Shown piece by piece: positions 29,351 to 39,150 of a stretch of 64,000 nt of DNA. The stretch comes from Bacillota bacterium (GTDB lineage: Bacteria > Bacillota > Clostridia > Peptostreptococcales > Anaerovoracaceae). Positions within the stretch are counted from its first letter, which is position 1, and every line of letters begins with the position of its first letter. The stretch covers positions 1-64,000 of the forward strand of contig JAAWDM010000032.1 in the NCBI GenBank assembly GCA_022793795.1, given 5' to 3'. The position numbers were made by a program, and so were the translations under genes. The notes beneath the pieces were generated by a model. The model saw nothing but the letters and a program-made list of their open reading frames with translations. It did no database searches and was not told where the DNA came from.

Positions 29351-30295
29351 ATGAAAAAAACAGTATCTATCGGAATCGATACAAGCAATTATAAGACTTC
29401 TGTGGCTGCTGTGGATGAGGGAGGAGAAATCCTCTTCAACCATCAGCAGTTCTTAGAAGTAAAAAAAGGAGAAAGAGGGCTTAGACAGTCGGAAGCTCTC
29501 TTTCAGCATGTGCAGAATCTTCCCGCTGTATTGGAGAAACTTCTGGCAGATCATGACCTTCGGGAGAGAATCGGTGCAGTTTCCGCATCCACAAAGCCCC
29601 GGCCTGTGGACGGCTCCTATATGCCGGTCTTTACAGCAGGTACAGGTTATGGCAGGGCCCTTGCCGCCGCTTTAAACGTGCCTTTTTATAGTTGGTCCCA
29701 TCAAGAGGGACATATAGAGGCCATTCGTTACTATTCGGAGCTTCGGGATGTGACGCCCCTGATCTGTTTTCATTTTTCTGGTGGAACCACAGAGGCCCTT
29801 TTGGTCAAAGAAGATTTAAAATTTGAAATTGTAGGAGGCTCCAAAGATTTGGCTTACGGGCAGGTGCTGGATCGAATCGGTGTCGCCATGGGGCTGGATT
29901 TCCCGTGTGGCGAGGCTATGGATAAGATTGCTATGACCAGTATTGGACATCCCCATATTTTTACACCAATTCAAGTAAAGGATGGGTATGTCAATTTATC
30001 CGGCATCGAAACCCAAGGGCAGCGGGCGTTAGGAAAGTATGCACAGACGGCTCTTTTGGACGATTTGTTTGAAAAGTTGTCGGCTTCCATTGTCAGGATG
30101 AGTCTGCAGCTTTCCGAAAAGTATCAGATTCGGAATTTTATCTATGCGGGAGGCGTCTCTTGCAGTCAATATATGCGGAATTTTTTGGTGGAACATCTGT
30201 TTAAGGATTTAAACATTGTTTTCGGCAAAAGCGAACTTTCATCGGATAACGCCATTGGCGTAGGAATTTTGGGAGGAAAAAACGTATGGCGTTAA
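29351..30295 (+). CDS. Kae1/TsaD-like domain protein (paralog)
   Basis: SIGIDTSNYKTSVAAVDEGGEI, HQEGH motif; ASKHA fold pattern. Confidence 0.85.
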   Translation: MKKTVSIGIDTSNYKTSVAAVDEGGEILFNHQQFLEVKKGERGLRQSEALFQHVQNLPAVLEKLLADHDLRERIGAVSASTKPRPVDGSYMPVFTAGTGYGRALAAALNVPFYSWSHQEGHIEAIRYYSELRDVTPLICFHFSGGTTEALLVKEDLKFEIVGGSKDLAYGQVLDRIGVAMGLDFPCGEAMDKIAMTSIGHPHIFTPIQVKDGYVNLSGIETQGQRALGKYAQTALLDDLFEKLSASIVRMSLQLSEKYQIRNFIYAGGVSCSQYMRNFLVEHLFKDLNIVFGKSELSSDNAIGVGILGGKNVWR

Positions 30296-31437
30296 GGCCG
30301 GTTTCTGTGACACAGCTTAATGAATATATCAGTCGGGTGCTATCCACGGACCCGCTTCTTGGAAATATCTCAGTTATCGGGGAGATTTCCAACTTAAAGT
30401 ATCACAGCAGCGGTCACGTCTATTTTTCCATGATAGATGAAGGCAGCAAGGTTAACTGTTTCTTACCTGCTTCCTATGCAAAAAGTTTAGCTTATCAGCT
30501 GGGCGACGGACTGGAAATCGTGGTGAAGGGGTATATTAACGTCTATAAAAAGGGCGGCGCCTATACCTTATTCGTTCGCTCCATAGAGGTTTCTGGAGAC
30601 GGCAGTCTGGCAGCAGCCTTTCAGTTGATGAAGGACAAGCTGGAACAGGAGGGTCTCTTTGATCCGGCCTATAAAAAGCCCATACCCTTGTTTCCCCACA
30701 AACTGGGAATCGTCACTTCAGATACAGGCGCTGCAGTGCAGGACATGCTTAAAATTATAAAGAGCAGAACCAACCTGGTGGATATCTTTGTATTCCCCGT
30801 GCAGGTACAGGGTCAAGGGGCAGCAGAGGATATTGCCGCCATGGTGGATCGTATCAATGCAGAATATCCGGATATGGACACCCTGATTGTAGGCAGAGGC
30901 GGCGGTTCTATGGAGGACCTATGGGCTTTCAATGAGGAGATTGTGGCCAGAGCCATCTTTCGCAGTCGCATCCCTGTGGTTTCTGCAGTGGGTCATGAAG
31001 TGGACTTTACCATTTCCGATTTTGTGGCGGACAAGCGAGCAGAAACTCCTACGGCAGCAGCGGAAATGACTGTCCCTGATTCAGCTGAACTGGAAAGACA
31101 GCTGGATATACTTTTAGAACAGCTTACCAGCAGACTGAACAGCAAGGTGGAATACCAAAAGCTCAAAGCGGAAAGCTGCTTGAAGGACATAAAGAGGACG
31201 CTGGATAGCCGGCTCGCAGAGCAGCGCCACGCTTTAGAAAAATTTCTCCTGATATTGGAGGAAAACAAGCCGGAAAAAATTTTGGAAAAAGGTTATGCCA
31301 TGGTGGAGGACATGGAGGGCAATGTGATTTCCTCCATAGAAACCTTTCATGAGGGCGGCAGATACCAGATCAGGTTACAGGACGGAAGGGTATTCTTTAC
31401 CATAAACACACTGAAAAAGGAAGGTGATTCCCTATGA
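30286..31437 (+). CDS. xseA: Exodeoxyribonuclease VII large subunit
   Basis: VTQLNEYISRVLSTDPLLGNISVIGEISNLKYHSSGHVYFSM; GRGGGSMEDLWAFNEE. Confidence 0.96.
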   Translation: MALRPVSVTQLNEYISRVLSTDPLLGNISVIGEISNLKYHSSGHVYFSMIDEGSKVNCFLPASYAKSLAYQLGDGLEIVVKGYINVYKKGGAYTLFVRSIEVSGDGSLAAAFQLMKDKLEQEGLFDPAYKKPIPLFPHKLGIVTSDTGAAVQDMLKIIKSRTNLVDIFVFPVQVQGQGAAEDIAAMVDRINAEYPDMDTLIVGRGGGSMEDLWAFNEEIVARAIFRSRIPVVSAVGHEVDFTISDFVADKRAETPTAAAEMTVPDSAELERQLDILLEQLTSRLNSKVEYQKLKAESCLKDIKRTLDSRLAEQRHALEKFLLILEENKPEKILEKGYAMVEDMEGNVISSIETFHEGGRYQIRLQDGRVFFTINTLKKEGDSL

Positions 31438-31607
31438 CATTTGAAGAAGCCATGAAAAAATTGGAGGAAATGTCTGAAAAGATGAAGGACAGCGAGACAT
31501 CTCTGGAGGAAGCCATTAACTGCTATGAGGAGGGAATTCGCTGCTATCGGTTGTGTGCAGATATTTTAAACAATGCAGAACAAAAAATAGAATTCGTTTC
31601 GAGGTAG
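31434..31607 (+). CDS. xseB: Exodeoxyribonuclease VII small subunit
   Basis: MTFEEAMKKLEEMSEKMKDSETSLEEAINCYEEGIRCYRLCADILNNAEQKIEFVSR; overlaps the xseA stop; not in ORF track. Confidence 0.95.
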   Translation: MTFEEAMKKLEEMSEKMKDSETSLEEAINCYEEGIRCYRLCADILNNAEQKIEFVSR

Positions 31608-31613
31608 GAACTG

Positions 31614-32507
31614 ATGGACAGAACGTACAACGATTATAAAAATCTCATTGAAGAACATCTTTTGGATTTTCTTCCCAATGTGGATAACAAGAGCATTACC
31701 CTTTATGAAGCTATGAAATACAGTCTGACAGCAGGAGGAAAGAGACTTCGTCCAGTGCTCCTTTTAGCTAGCTGTGAATTTGCAGGGGGCGATATCTATG
31801 AGGCCATACCTTATGCTTGCGCCATGGAGTATATTCACACCTATTCGTTGATTCACGACGATCTTCCAGCCATGGACAATGATGATTTGCGGAGAGGTCT
31901 TCCTACTAACCATAAGGTTTATGGAGAAGCCATGGCCATCTTAGCGGGGGATGGGCTGCTGACTTCGGCCTTTGAAGCCATCCATAAAGATATGATGCTA
32001 TATTTTGACTCTGCCGAAAAGATGACGAGGAGAATCAAGGCTGCCTATGAAATCGCCAAAGGCGCTGGATGCAGAGGTATGGTGGCAGGACAGGTTTCTG
32101 ACATCGAAAATGAAAATAACCTGTGTTCCAATGAGATGCTGGAATACATTCATATCAATAAGACTGGAGCATTGATTATGTCCGCGGTGAGGGCAGGCCT
32201 TTATTTGGGAAATGCAAGCGCCAAAATGCTTTCTGATATGGAGCGTTTTACCGAATGTTTGGGGCTGGCCTATCAGATTGCTGATGATATTTTAGATGTG
32301 GTAGGCGACCCGGAGCAGCTTGGAAAAGCCATTGGTTCCGATGCGAAGAAACAAAAAAATACCTATCCGTCCATCAATGGAATGGAGGCTTCTGTAGAGC
32401 GGCTCCATGAACTGACAGAGGCAGCGGTTGCAGCCATTGCCCCTTATTATGACAATGCAGAATTCTTCCGCAATCTGGTTCTTGAATTGGCGCAGCGGCA
32501 AAATTAA
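31614..32507 (+). CDS. ispA: Polyprenyl (farnesyl) diphosphate synthase
   Basis: GGKRLRPVLLLASCE; DDLPAMDNDDLRRG. Confidence 0.95.
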   Translation: MDRTYNDYKNLIEEHLLDFLPNVDNKSITLYEAMKYSLTAGGKRLRPVLLLASCEFAGGDIYEAIPYACAMEYIHTYSLIHDDLPAMDNDDLRRGLPTNHKVYGEAMAILAGDGLLTSAFEAIHKDMMLYFDSAEKMTRRIKAAYEIAKGAGCRGMVAGQVSDIENENNLCSNEMLEYIHINKTGALIMSAVRAGLYLGNASAKMLSDMERFTECLGLAYQIADDILDVVGDPEQLGKAIGSDAKKQKNTYPSINGMEASVERLHELTEAAVAAIAPYYDNAEFFRNLVLELAQRQN

Positions 32508-32537
32508 GAGAAAGCTGGACAGATAAGGAATGTACTT

Positions 32538-34403
32538 ATGAAAAAATTAGAAGAATATCACTTTCCCGATGATTTAAAGGCCATGTCTCTTCACGATATG
32601 GAGTTTCTGGCTCTTCAAATCAGAGAGTTTTTAATCGATCATGTATCTGAGACCGGCGGACATCTGGCCTCTAATTTAGGTATTGTGGAACTTACCTTGG
32701 CCCTTCACCAAGTCTTTGACAGTCCTAAGGATAAGATGATTTGGGATGTGGGCCATCAGTCCTATGTCCATAAGATTCTCACCGGCAGAAGCAGTCAGTT
32801 TAACAGCCTTCGTCAGTTTGAGGGACTCAGCGGTTTTCCTAAAGCACGGGAAAGCAGTCACGATATCTATGATACGGGACACAGCAGCGTGTCCATTTCA
32901 GCAGCGGCAGGACTGGTGGCTGCCAGAGAGTTAAAAGGGGAAAACCATGAGGTCATCGCTATTATTGGAGACGGTTCCCTTACTGGCGGTCTGGCTTATG
33001 AAGGATTAAACAACATCGGAGCCTCTAAAGCAAAGGCCATCGTCATTTTAAACGATAACGGTATGTCCATTTCGCCCAACATCGGCGGCATCTCCCTCCA
33101 TCTGGGAAAACTTAGAACCTCTAAAGGTTATCTGGGCGCCAAGGAGTTTGTCAAGAATCGCATCGGCTCCATTCCCAACATTGGAGAGGGGCTTGCTGCT
33201 GGCCTTGCGGGGCTGAAAAACGATGTAAAATATTCGATTTTAAACCATGGCGTCCTCTTTGAAGAGTTGGGCTTTACTTATTTCGGACCCATAGACGGTC
33301 ATGACCTTGCAGAACTGACCGATATTTTGAAAAGAGCTAAAAAGTTGGACGAGCCTGTACTTATCCATGTGATAACAAAAAAAGGCAAGGGCTATGTCAA
33401 TGCTGAAAAGCATCCAGGAAAGTTTCATGGCATCGGCCCCTTCGATAAGACCACCGGCGCCTTAAAAGAAAAAAGTGAACTTCCGTCCTTTTCTAATCTG
33501 ATGGGACAATTTGCTTGCCAAATGGCTGAAAAGGATGAACGAATTGTGGCAATTACAGCTGCCATGGGAGAGGCTACAGGTCTTGGAGCGTTTTCCCGAT
33601 TATATCCAAAACGTTTTTTTGATGTGGGAATCGCTGAAGAACATGCGGTTACCTTTGCTGCTGGCCTGGCCAAGGGTGGGATGCGTCCCCTGGTGGCCAT
33701 CTATTCCTCTTTTTTACAGCGTGCTTATGACCAGATATTAGAGGATGTCTGTTTGCAAAACTTACCAGTATTGTTTCTGGTAGACCGAGCAGGCTGTGTG
33801 GGCGCTGATGGTGAAACCCACCATGGTATGTTTGACCTATCATATCTGTCACAGATGCCAGGGATGACCCTATTGACGCCGAGAGACGGTAATCAGTTGA
33901 AAGCCATGATGGAGTATGGTCTGTCTTTATCTGCGCCATGTGCCATCAGGTATCCGAGAGGTAATACGATTTGCGATAATGATATTATGTATACTTATAC
34001 GGAGAGGCAGCTCCCAGGAGAACGTTTGCGACAACCACGGTCTATCGATATCTGGGCAGTAGGCCCTATGACCGATTGTGCTCTTAAGACAGCAGAAATC
34101 TTAGAAAAACGAGGATACTCTGCCGGCGTGGTGGATGTTACCTGTATCAAACCTCTGGATTTATCTTTACTTTCGCCAAAGAGCAGATACGTGGTTACTT
34201 TGGAAGATAATGTGGTCGCAGGAGGATTCGGCCAGATGATGGCTGCCAGATTGGTCAATGAAAGAAAGGTAAAGGTGCTTACCTTGGGATGGCCTGATGC
34301 CTTTATTGAACATGGTAGCGTCAGTCAGCTTCGAGAAAAATATGGACTCACGCCGGACAAAGCAGCAGAAAGGATATGTGACTGGATTGAAAGAAAGACT
34401 TGA
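32538..34403 (+). CDS. dxs: 1-deoxy-D-xylulose-5-phosphate synthase
   Basis: GHQSYVHKILTGR; IGDGSLTGGLAYEGLNN; DRAGCVGADGETHHGMFDLSY. Confidence 0.97.
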   Translation: MKKLEEYHFPDDLKAMSLHDMEFLALQIREFLIDHVSETGGHLASNLGIVELTLALHQVFDSPKDKMIWDVGHQSYVHKILTGRSSQFNSLRQFEGLSGFPKARESSHDIYDTGHSSVSISAAAGLVAARELKGENHEVIAIIGDGSLTGGLAYEGLNNIGASKAKAIVILNDNGMSISPNIGGISLHLGKLRTSKGYLGAKEFVKNRIGSIPNIGEGLAAGLAGLKNDVKYSILNHGVLFEELGFTYFGPIDGHDLAELTDILKRAKKLDEPVLIHVITKKGKGYVNAEKHPGKFHGIGPFDKTTGALKEKSELPSFSNLMGQFACQMAEKDERIVAITAAMGEATGLGAFSRLYPKRFFDVGIAEEHAVTFAAGLAKGGMRPLVAIYSSFLQRAYDQILEDVCLQNLPVLFLVDRAGCVGADGETHHGMFDLSYLSQMPGMTLLTPRDGNQLKAMMEYGLSLSAPCAIRYPRGNTICDNDIMYTYTERQLPGERLRQPRSIDIWAVGPMTDCALKTAEILEKRGYSAGVVDVTCIKPLDLSLLSPKSRYVVTLEDNVVAGGFGQMMAARLVNERKVKVLTLGWPDAFIEHGSVSQLREKYGLTPDKAAERICDWIERKT

Positions 34404-35193
34404 TGTAATATTGGTAAAAAGGGGCTTCTATCCTTCCAGAGAGCGGGCAAAGGCGTCTATTATGGCTGGAATCGTCTATGTGGATGGACAGAAGAGCGAT
34501 AAAGCAGGAAATCTGGTAGAGGAATCTGCAGAGATTACGGTAAAGGAGAATCCATGTCCTTATGTGAGCCGAGGAGGTCTCAAACTGGAAAAAGCCATGA
34601 AGCTATGGCAGTTTTCCTTAGAAGGTCTCACCTGTATGGACATTGGCGCTTCCACCGGTGGGTTTACCGACTGTATGCTCCAAAACGGCGCTGTGAAAAT
34701 CTACGCTGTGGATGTTGGATACGGCCAGCTGGACTGGAAACTTCGAACCGACAGCAGGGTCATCAATATGGAGAAATGTAATATTCGGTATTTGGACCCC
34801 CAGACCATAGAATATCCCATAGATTTTATCAGCATCGACGTATCCTTCATCTCTTTGAAGCTGGTGCTTCCGGTGGCTTCCCAGTTACTCAAGGAGGGCG
34901 GACATCTGGTCTGTCTGGTAAAGCCTCAGTTTGAGGCAGGCAGAGAACAGGTAGGAAAGAAAGGTATCGTCAGAGACAGGAAGGTGCATGAGGAAGTGAT
35001 TCGCCGGGTTTTGGAATATGGCGCAGAAAACGGCCTCTGTTACAGCGGCCTTACCTTTTCACCGGTGACGGGAGCCAAGGGAAATATTGAATATTTGCTT
35101 CATTTAGTTAAGGGGAAGGCAGCCGAAGGGCTTATTCCTGACGATAAATATATCGCTGATGTTGTTAACACCTCCCATGAGGAGTTAGAATAG
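34378..35193 (+). CDS. tlyA: TlyA family RNA methyltransferase
   Basis: KERLDVILVKRGFYPSRERAKASIMAGIVYVDGQ (S4), DIGASTGGFTDCMLQNGA. Start chosen at in-frame GTG 34378, overlapping the dxs stop. Confidence 0.92.
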   Translation: MTGLKERLDVILVKRGFYPSRERAKASIMAGIVYVDGQKSDKAGNLVEESAEITVKENPCPYVSRGGLKLEKAMKLWQFSLEGLTCMDIGASTGGFTDCMLQNGAVKIYAVDVGYGQLDWKLRTDSRVINMEKCNIRYLDPQTIEYPIDFISIDVSFISLKLVLPVASQLLKEGGHLVCLVKPQFEAGREQVGKKGIVRDRKVHEEVIRRVLEYGAENGLCYSGLTFSPVTGAKGNIEYLLHLVKGKAAEGLIPDDKYIADVVNTSHEELE

Positions 35194-35235
35194 AATTAAG
35201 TGTAACTAATTTTAAAGTTGTAAGGAGAAGAGAAA

Positions 35236-36426
35236 ATGAAACTATCGAAAAAAATCCAAGCAATGGAACTTTCCCCAATCAGAAAGTTTGTTCCATATGC
35301 AGATGCAGCAAGAGCTGCAGGGAAAAAGGTTTATGGCCTGAACATCGGCCAGCCGGACATCAAAACCCCAAAAGCCTTCTTTGATGCAGTGAAGAACTTT
35401 GACGAGCCGGTGCTGGCATACGCCAACTCTCACGGTGTAGCGGAACTTTTAGACGCTCTGGTAGGGTATTACAAGAGAATCGGTCTGGACTTTGAGAAGA
35501 AGGATCTGCTGGTTACCAACGGCGGGTCTGAAGCCATCAATATGCTGATGACTGCAATCCTGGATCCAGACGATGAAGTCATCATGGCTGAGCCGTTCTA
35601 CACCAATTATAAGACCTTCGTAGGCCAGGCAGGAGGCAAGGTTGTAGCTATTCCAACCACAGCAGACGATGGTTATCAGTATGCTGTAAGGGAAAAGATT
35701 GAAGCTGTCATCACGCCGAAGACCAAGGCTATGTGCATTATCAATCCAGGCAATCCAACTGGTAAGGTTTTGACCAAAGAAGAGATGAAGCTCATCGTAG
35801 ACATTGCTCTTGAACATGACCTGTTCATCATTGCCGATGAGGTTTATAGAGAATTCGTCTATGACGGTAAGGAAATGACCACCTTTGGTTCCTTCAAAGA
35901 AGCTGAACAGAATGTAATCATCGTGGATTCCGTTTCCAAGAGATTCTCTGCATGCGGCGCAAGAATCGGTTCCATCGCCTCAAAGAACGAGGAACTGATG
36001 GGCAACCTGATGAAGCTCTGCCAGGCCAGACTTTGCTGTCCAACCATCGACCAGATCGGCGCTGCAGCTCTGTATAATCTGGACCCGTCCTACTTCAATG
36101 ACATTAAGAAGGAGTACGAGTACAGAAGAAACGTATCTGTAGAAGCGCTCAACGAAATCGAAGGCATCAAATATGGCGTACCGGAAGGCGCATTTTACAT
36201 CACTTGCCAACTGCCAGTGGATAATGCAGAAAACTTCCTGATGTTCCTATTACAGGAATTCGACGTGGACGGCGAAACTGCCATGTTCGCACCAGCAGGT
36301 GGATTTTTCAGCACCCCAGGCGTAGGTCAGTCTGATATGCGTATCGCTTATGTACTCAATGCAGAGGATATGAAGGCTGGTATCAACATTATTAAAGAAG
36401 GCATTAAAGCTTACAACAACAGATAG
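35236..36426 (+). CDS. Class I PLP-dependent aminotransferase (aspartate aminotransferase-like)
   Basis: NPGNPTGKVLTKEEM; SVSKRFSACGARIGS. Confidence 0.92.
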   Translation: MKLSKKIQAMELSPIRKFVPYADAARAAGKKVYGLNIGQPDIKTPKAFFDAVKNFDEPVLAYANSHGVAELLDALVGYYKRIGLDFEKKDLLVTNGGSEAINMLMTAILDPDDEVIMAEPFYTNYKTFVGQAGGKVVAIPTTADDGYQYAVREKIEAVITPKTKAMCIINPGNPTGKVLTKEEMKLIVDIALEHDLFIIADEVYREFVYDGKEMTTFGSFKEAEQNVIIVDSVSKRFSACGARIGSIASKNEELMGNLMKLCQARLCCPTIDQIGAAALYNLDPSYFNDIKKEYEYRRNVSVEALNEIEGIKYGVPEGAFYITCQLPVDNAENFLMFLLQEFDVDGETAMFAPAGGFFSTPGVGQSDMRIAYVLNAEDMKAGINIIKEGIKAYNNR

Positions 36427-36451
36427 TTTCATTTTAATATATTTTACCAAG

Positions 36452-36470
36452 GCCCCTTAGGCGGGGCTTC
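36452..36470 (+). terminator. Hairpin between aminotransferase and mutS
   Basis: GCCCC-ttaggc-GGGGC; weak T-tract. Confidence 0.4.
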
Positions 36471-36501
36471 ATTTAGAAAAAAAGGAAGGACTTAGCATAA
36501 T

Positions 36502-39150
36502 ATGAAAATTTCTCCGATGATGCAGCAATACATGGACATAAAAAAGGAATATGAGGATTGCATTTTGTTTTTTCGTCTGGGAGATTTTTATGAAATGTTC
36601 TTCGAGGACGCCAAGCTGGCGTCCAAGGAATTGGAATTGACATTAACCGGAAAAAATTGCGGTCAGGAAGAGAGGGCTCCCATGTGCGGAGTCCCTTTCC
36701 ATTCCGCAGAGGGGTATATCGCCAAACTGGTGGAAAAGGGATATAAGGTGGCCATCTGCGAGCAGGTGGAAGACCCAAAGGCCGCTAAGGGTATCGTGAG
36801 ACGGGAAGTGATTAAAATCGTCACTCCAGGCACTCTCACATCCCAGTCCATGTTGGCTGAGAAGGAAAACAATTATCTGGCTGTAGCCCACATGGATGAA
36901 AAGGGGCTTTCCATATCCTACTGCGACGTTTCCACAGGGGAACTGAATGTGACCGAATATATGGGAACAGACCTTTATGGTACCCTTTTAAACGAACTGG
37001 TCAAAATAAAGGCCAAAGAGTTAATCGTCTGCCAGAGTTTTTCAGAGCGCTATCCAGTGGAAGAAATCAAACAGATTACAGAAGTTTGTCTCAATGTACA
37101 TAGTGATGCCTATTTTTCAGAGCGAAGCTGCACGGAAGTCATCAAAGGGCAGTTTCATACCATATCCCTTACAGGTTTGGGATTGGATTTTCGTCCCTAT
37201 GCAGTGATTTCTCTGGGCGTGCTTTTAAACTATCTGTTAGAAACGCAGAAACAGACCTTAAAGCATCTGACCCATTTCAATTTTTATGAAATAGGCGGTC
37301 ATATGGCTTTGGACAAGGCCACCTTAAAGAATTTAGAGATTACGGAAACCCTGTATGACAGAAAGGTAAATGGTTCTCTTCTTGGGGTTCTTGACAAAAC
37401 CCATACAGCCATGGGGAGCCGCAAAATGAAACAGTGGCTTCGAGAACCTCTGAACAATGCAGAGCAGATCAACGAGCGTTTGGATGGGGTAGAAGTCTTA
37501 TATCATCAGCCCCTTTTTAGAAATCATTTACGGGAAAATCTGAAGGAAATCTATGATTTCGAACGTCTGACCGGACGGATTGCCTGCGGAAATGCCAATG
37601 GAAAGGATTTAATCGCGCTGAAATCCTCCATCATGGTTCTGCCGGAGATGAAATCCTGTCTTTTGGATTTGGCTCAGGAAAGCGCCATGAACCCTAAAAT
37701 TTTACAGCGCATTGATGAAGAAATCGATCCCCTGACAGGGGTTTATGACTTAATAGAGAAAGCCATTGTGGAAGACCCTCCTTTTTCCGTCAGAGAAGGC
37801 GGCCTGATTCGGGATGGTTTTTCCAAAGAACTGGACGACTTGAAGTTTTCTATCCGAGATGGAAAGCATTGGATTTCCAATCTGGAAAACGCCGAACGGG
37901 AGAGAACCGGTATTCGGAATTTGAAGGTGGGATATAATCGGGTATTCGGCTATTATCTGGAAGTAACCAAATCCTTTTACGATATGGTGCCGGAAAACTA
38001 TATCCGTAAACAGACTTTGGCCAACGCAGAGAGATACATCACACCGGAATTGAAAGAGATGGAAAGTCTGGTACTCAATGCGGAGACCAAGATCAATCAG
38101 CTGGAATACGACTTGTTTACCCAGATTAGAAATGAAATCGAAGCCTATATCGTGCCCATTCAAAGGACTTCTGCAGCCATCGCCAGCCTGGATGTAATTT
38201 GTTCCTTTGCAGAAGTCAGCGACCGGCTGGGATATGTAAAACCAGCGATCGATGAGTCTATGGAGTTGGAAATCATCAAGGGACGTCATCCGGTTATCGA
38301 GGGAACCATTCAGGACGGCCTGTTTGTGTCCAACGATACTTGGCTTAATGATAAAGAATCCAGTATGCTGTTGATTACAGGACCTAATATGGCAGGTAAA
38401 TCCACCTATATGCGTCAGACCGCCCTAATCGTTTTAATGGCGCAGGCAGGTTGTTTTGTACCTTGTGAGCAGGCCAGAATAGGCGTGGTAGATAGGATTT
38501 TTACCAGAATCGGCGCATCGGACAATCTGGCTCAGGGACAGTCCACCTTTTTTGTGGAAATGAGCGAGTTATCCTATATTTTGGGAGCAGCCAAGGAGCG
38601 AAGTCTAGTGATTCTGGATGAAATCGGTCGAGGCACCAGTACCTATGACGGTCTTTCCATCGCGTGGGCAGCCGTGGAGTACCTCTGCAATGAAAATACC
38701 CATATTAGAACTCTGTTTGCAACCCATTATCATGAACTGACTGTTCTGGAAGATCAGATTTTCGGTGTGAAAAATCTCAATGTGGATGTGTCTGAGGATA
38801 ACGGTAATATTGTGTTCCTTCACAAGATTGTAGAAGGTTCCGCCAGCCGAAGCTATGGTATCCATGTGGCCAAGCTGGCAGGCATTCCTGACAAAGTTTT
38901 AAACCGGGCGGAAAGCAAGCTGGAAGAGCTGGAGCGGGCGCCTTCCATGACTATCAGGGTGGAGAAAGACATGACTGGCATTAAGGAGTCAGATGAGGCA
39001 GCTACATCTGGCGAAGAAAAGCAGCTATCACTCTTTGACTTGGCGCCTATCAGTCTGGCGGAACGGCTTCGTGAAGTGAATCTCATGGAGATTACACCTT
39101 CTCAGGCTTTTAAAATATTAGAGGAGTTAAAGGAATTCATCGATGATTAA
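36502..39150 (+). CDS. mutS: DNA mismatch repair protein MutS
   Basis: KISPMMQQYMDIKKEYEDCILFFRLGDFYEMFFEDA; GPNMAGKSTYMRQ. Confidence 0.97.
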   Translation: MKISPMMQQYMDIKKEYEDCILFFRLGDFYEMFFEDAKLASKELELTLTGKNCGQEERAPMCGVPFHSAEGYIAKLVEKGYKVAICEQVEDPKAAKGIVRREVIKIVTPGTLTSQSMLAEKENNYLAVAHMDEKGLSISYCDVSTGELNVTEYMGTDLYGTLLNELVKIKAKELIVCQSFSERYPVEEIKQITEVCLNVHSDAYFSERSCTEVIKGQFHTISLTGLGLDFRPYAVISLGVLLNYLLETQKQTLKHLTHFNFYEIGGHMALDKATLKNLEITETLYDRKVNGSLLGVLDKTHTAMGSRKMKQWLREPLNNAEQINERLDGVEVLYHQPLFRNHLRENLKEIYDFERLTGRIACGNANGKDLIALKSSIMVLPEMKSCLLDLAQESAMNPKILQRIDEEIDPLTGVYDLIEKAIVEDPPFSVREGGLIRDGFSKELDDLKFSIRDGKHWISNLENAERERTGIRNLKVGYNRVFGYYLEVTKSFYDMVPENYIRKQTLANAERYITPELKEMESLVLNAETKINQLEYDLFTQIRNEIEAYIVPIQRTSAAIASLDVICSFAEVSDRLGYVKPAIDESMELEIIKGRHPVIEGTIQDGLFVSNDTWLNDKESSMLLITGPNMAGKSTYMRQTALIVLMAQAGCFVPCEQARIGVVDRIFTRIGASDNLAQGQSTFFVEMSELSYILGAAKERSLVILDEIGRGTSTYDGLSIAWAAVEYLCNENTHIRTLFATHYHELTVLEDQIFGVKNLNVDVSEDNGNIVFLHKIVEGSASRSYGIHVAKLAGIPDKVLNRAESKLEELERAPSMTIRVEKDMTGIKESDEAATSGEEKQLSLFDLAPISLAERLREVNLMEITPSQAFKILEELKEFIDD

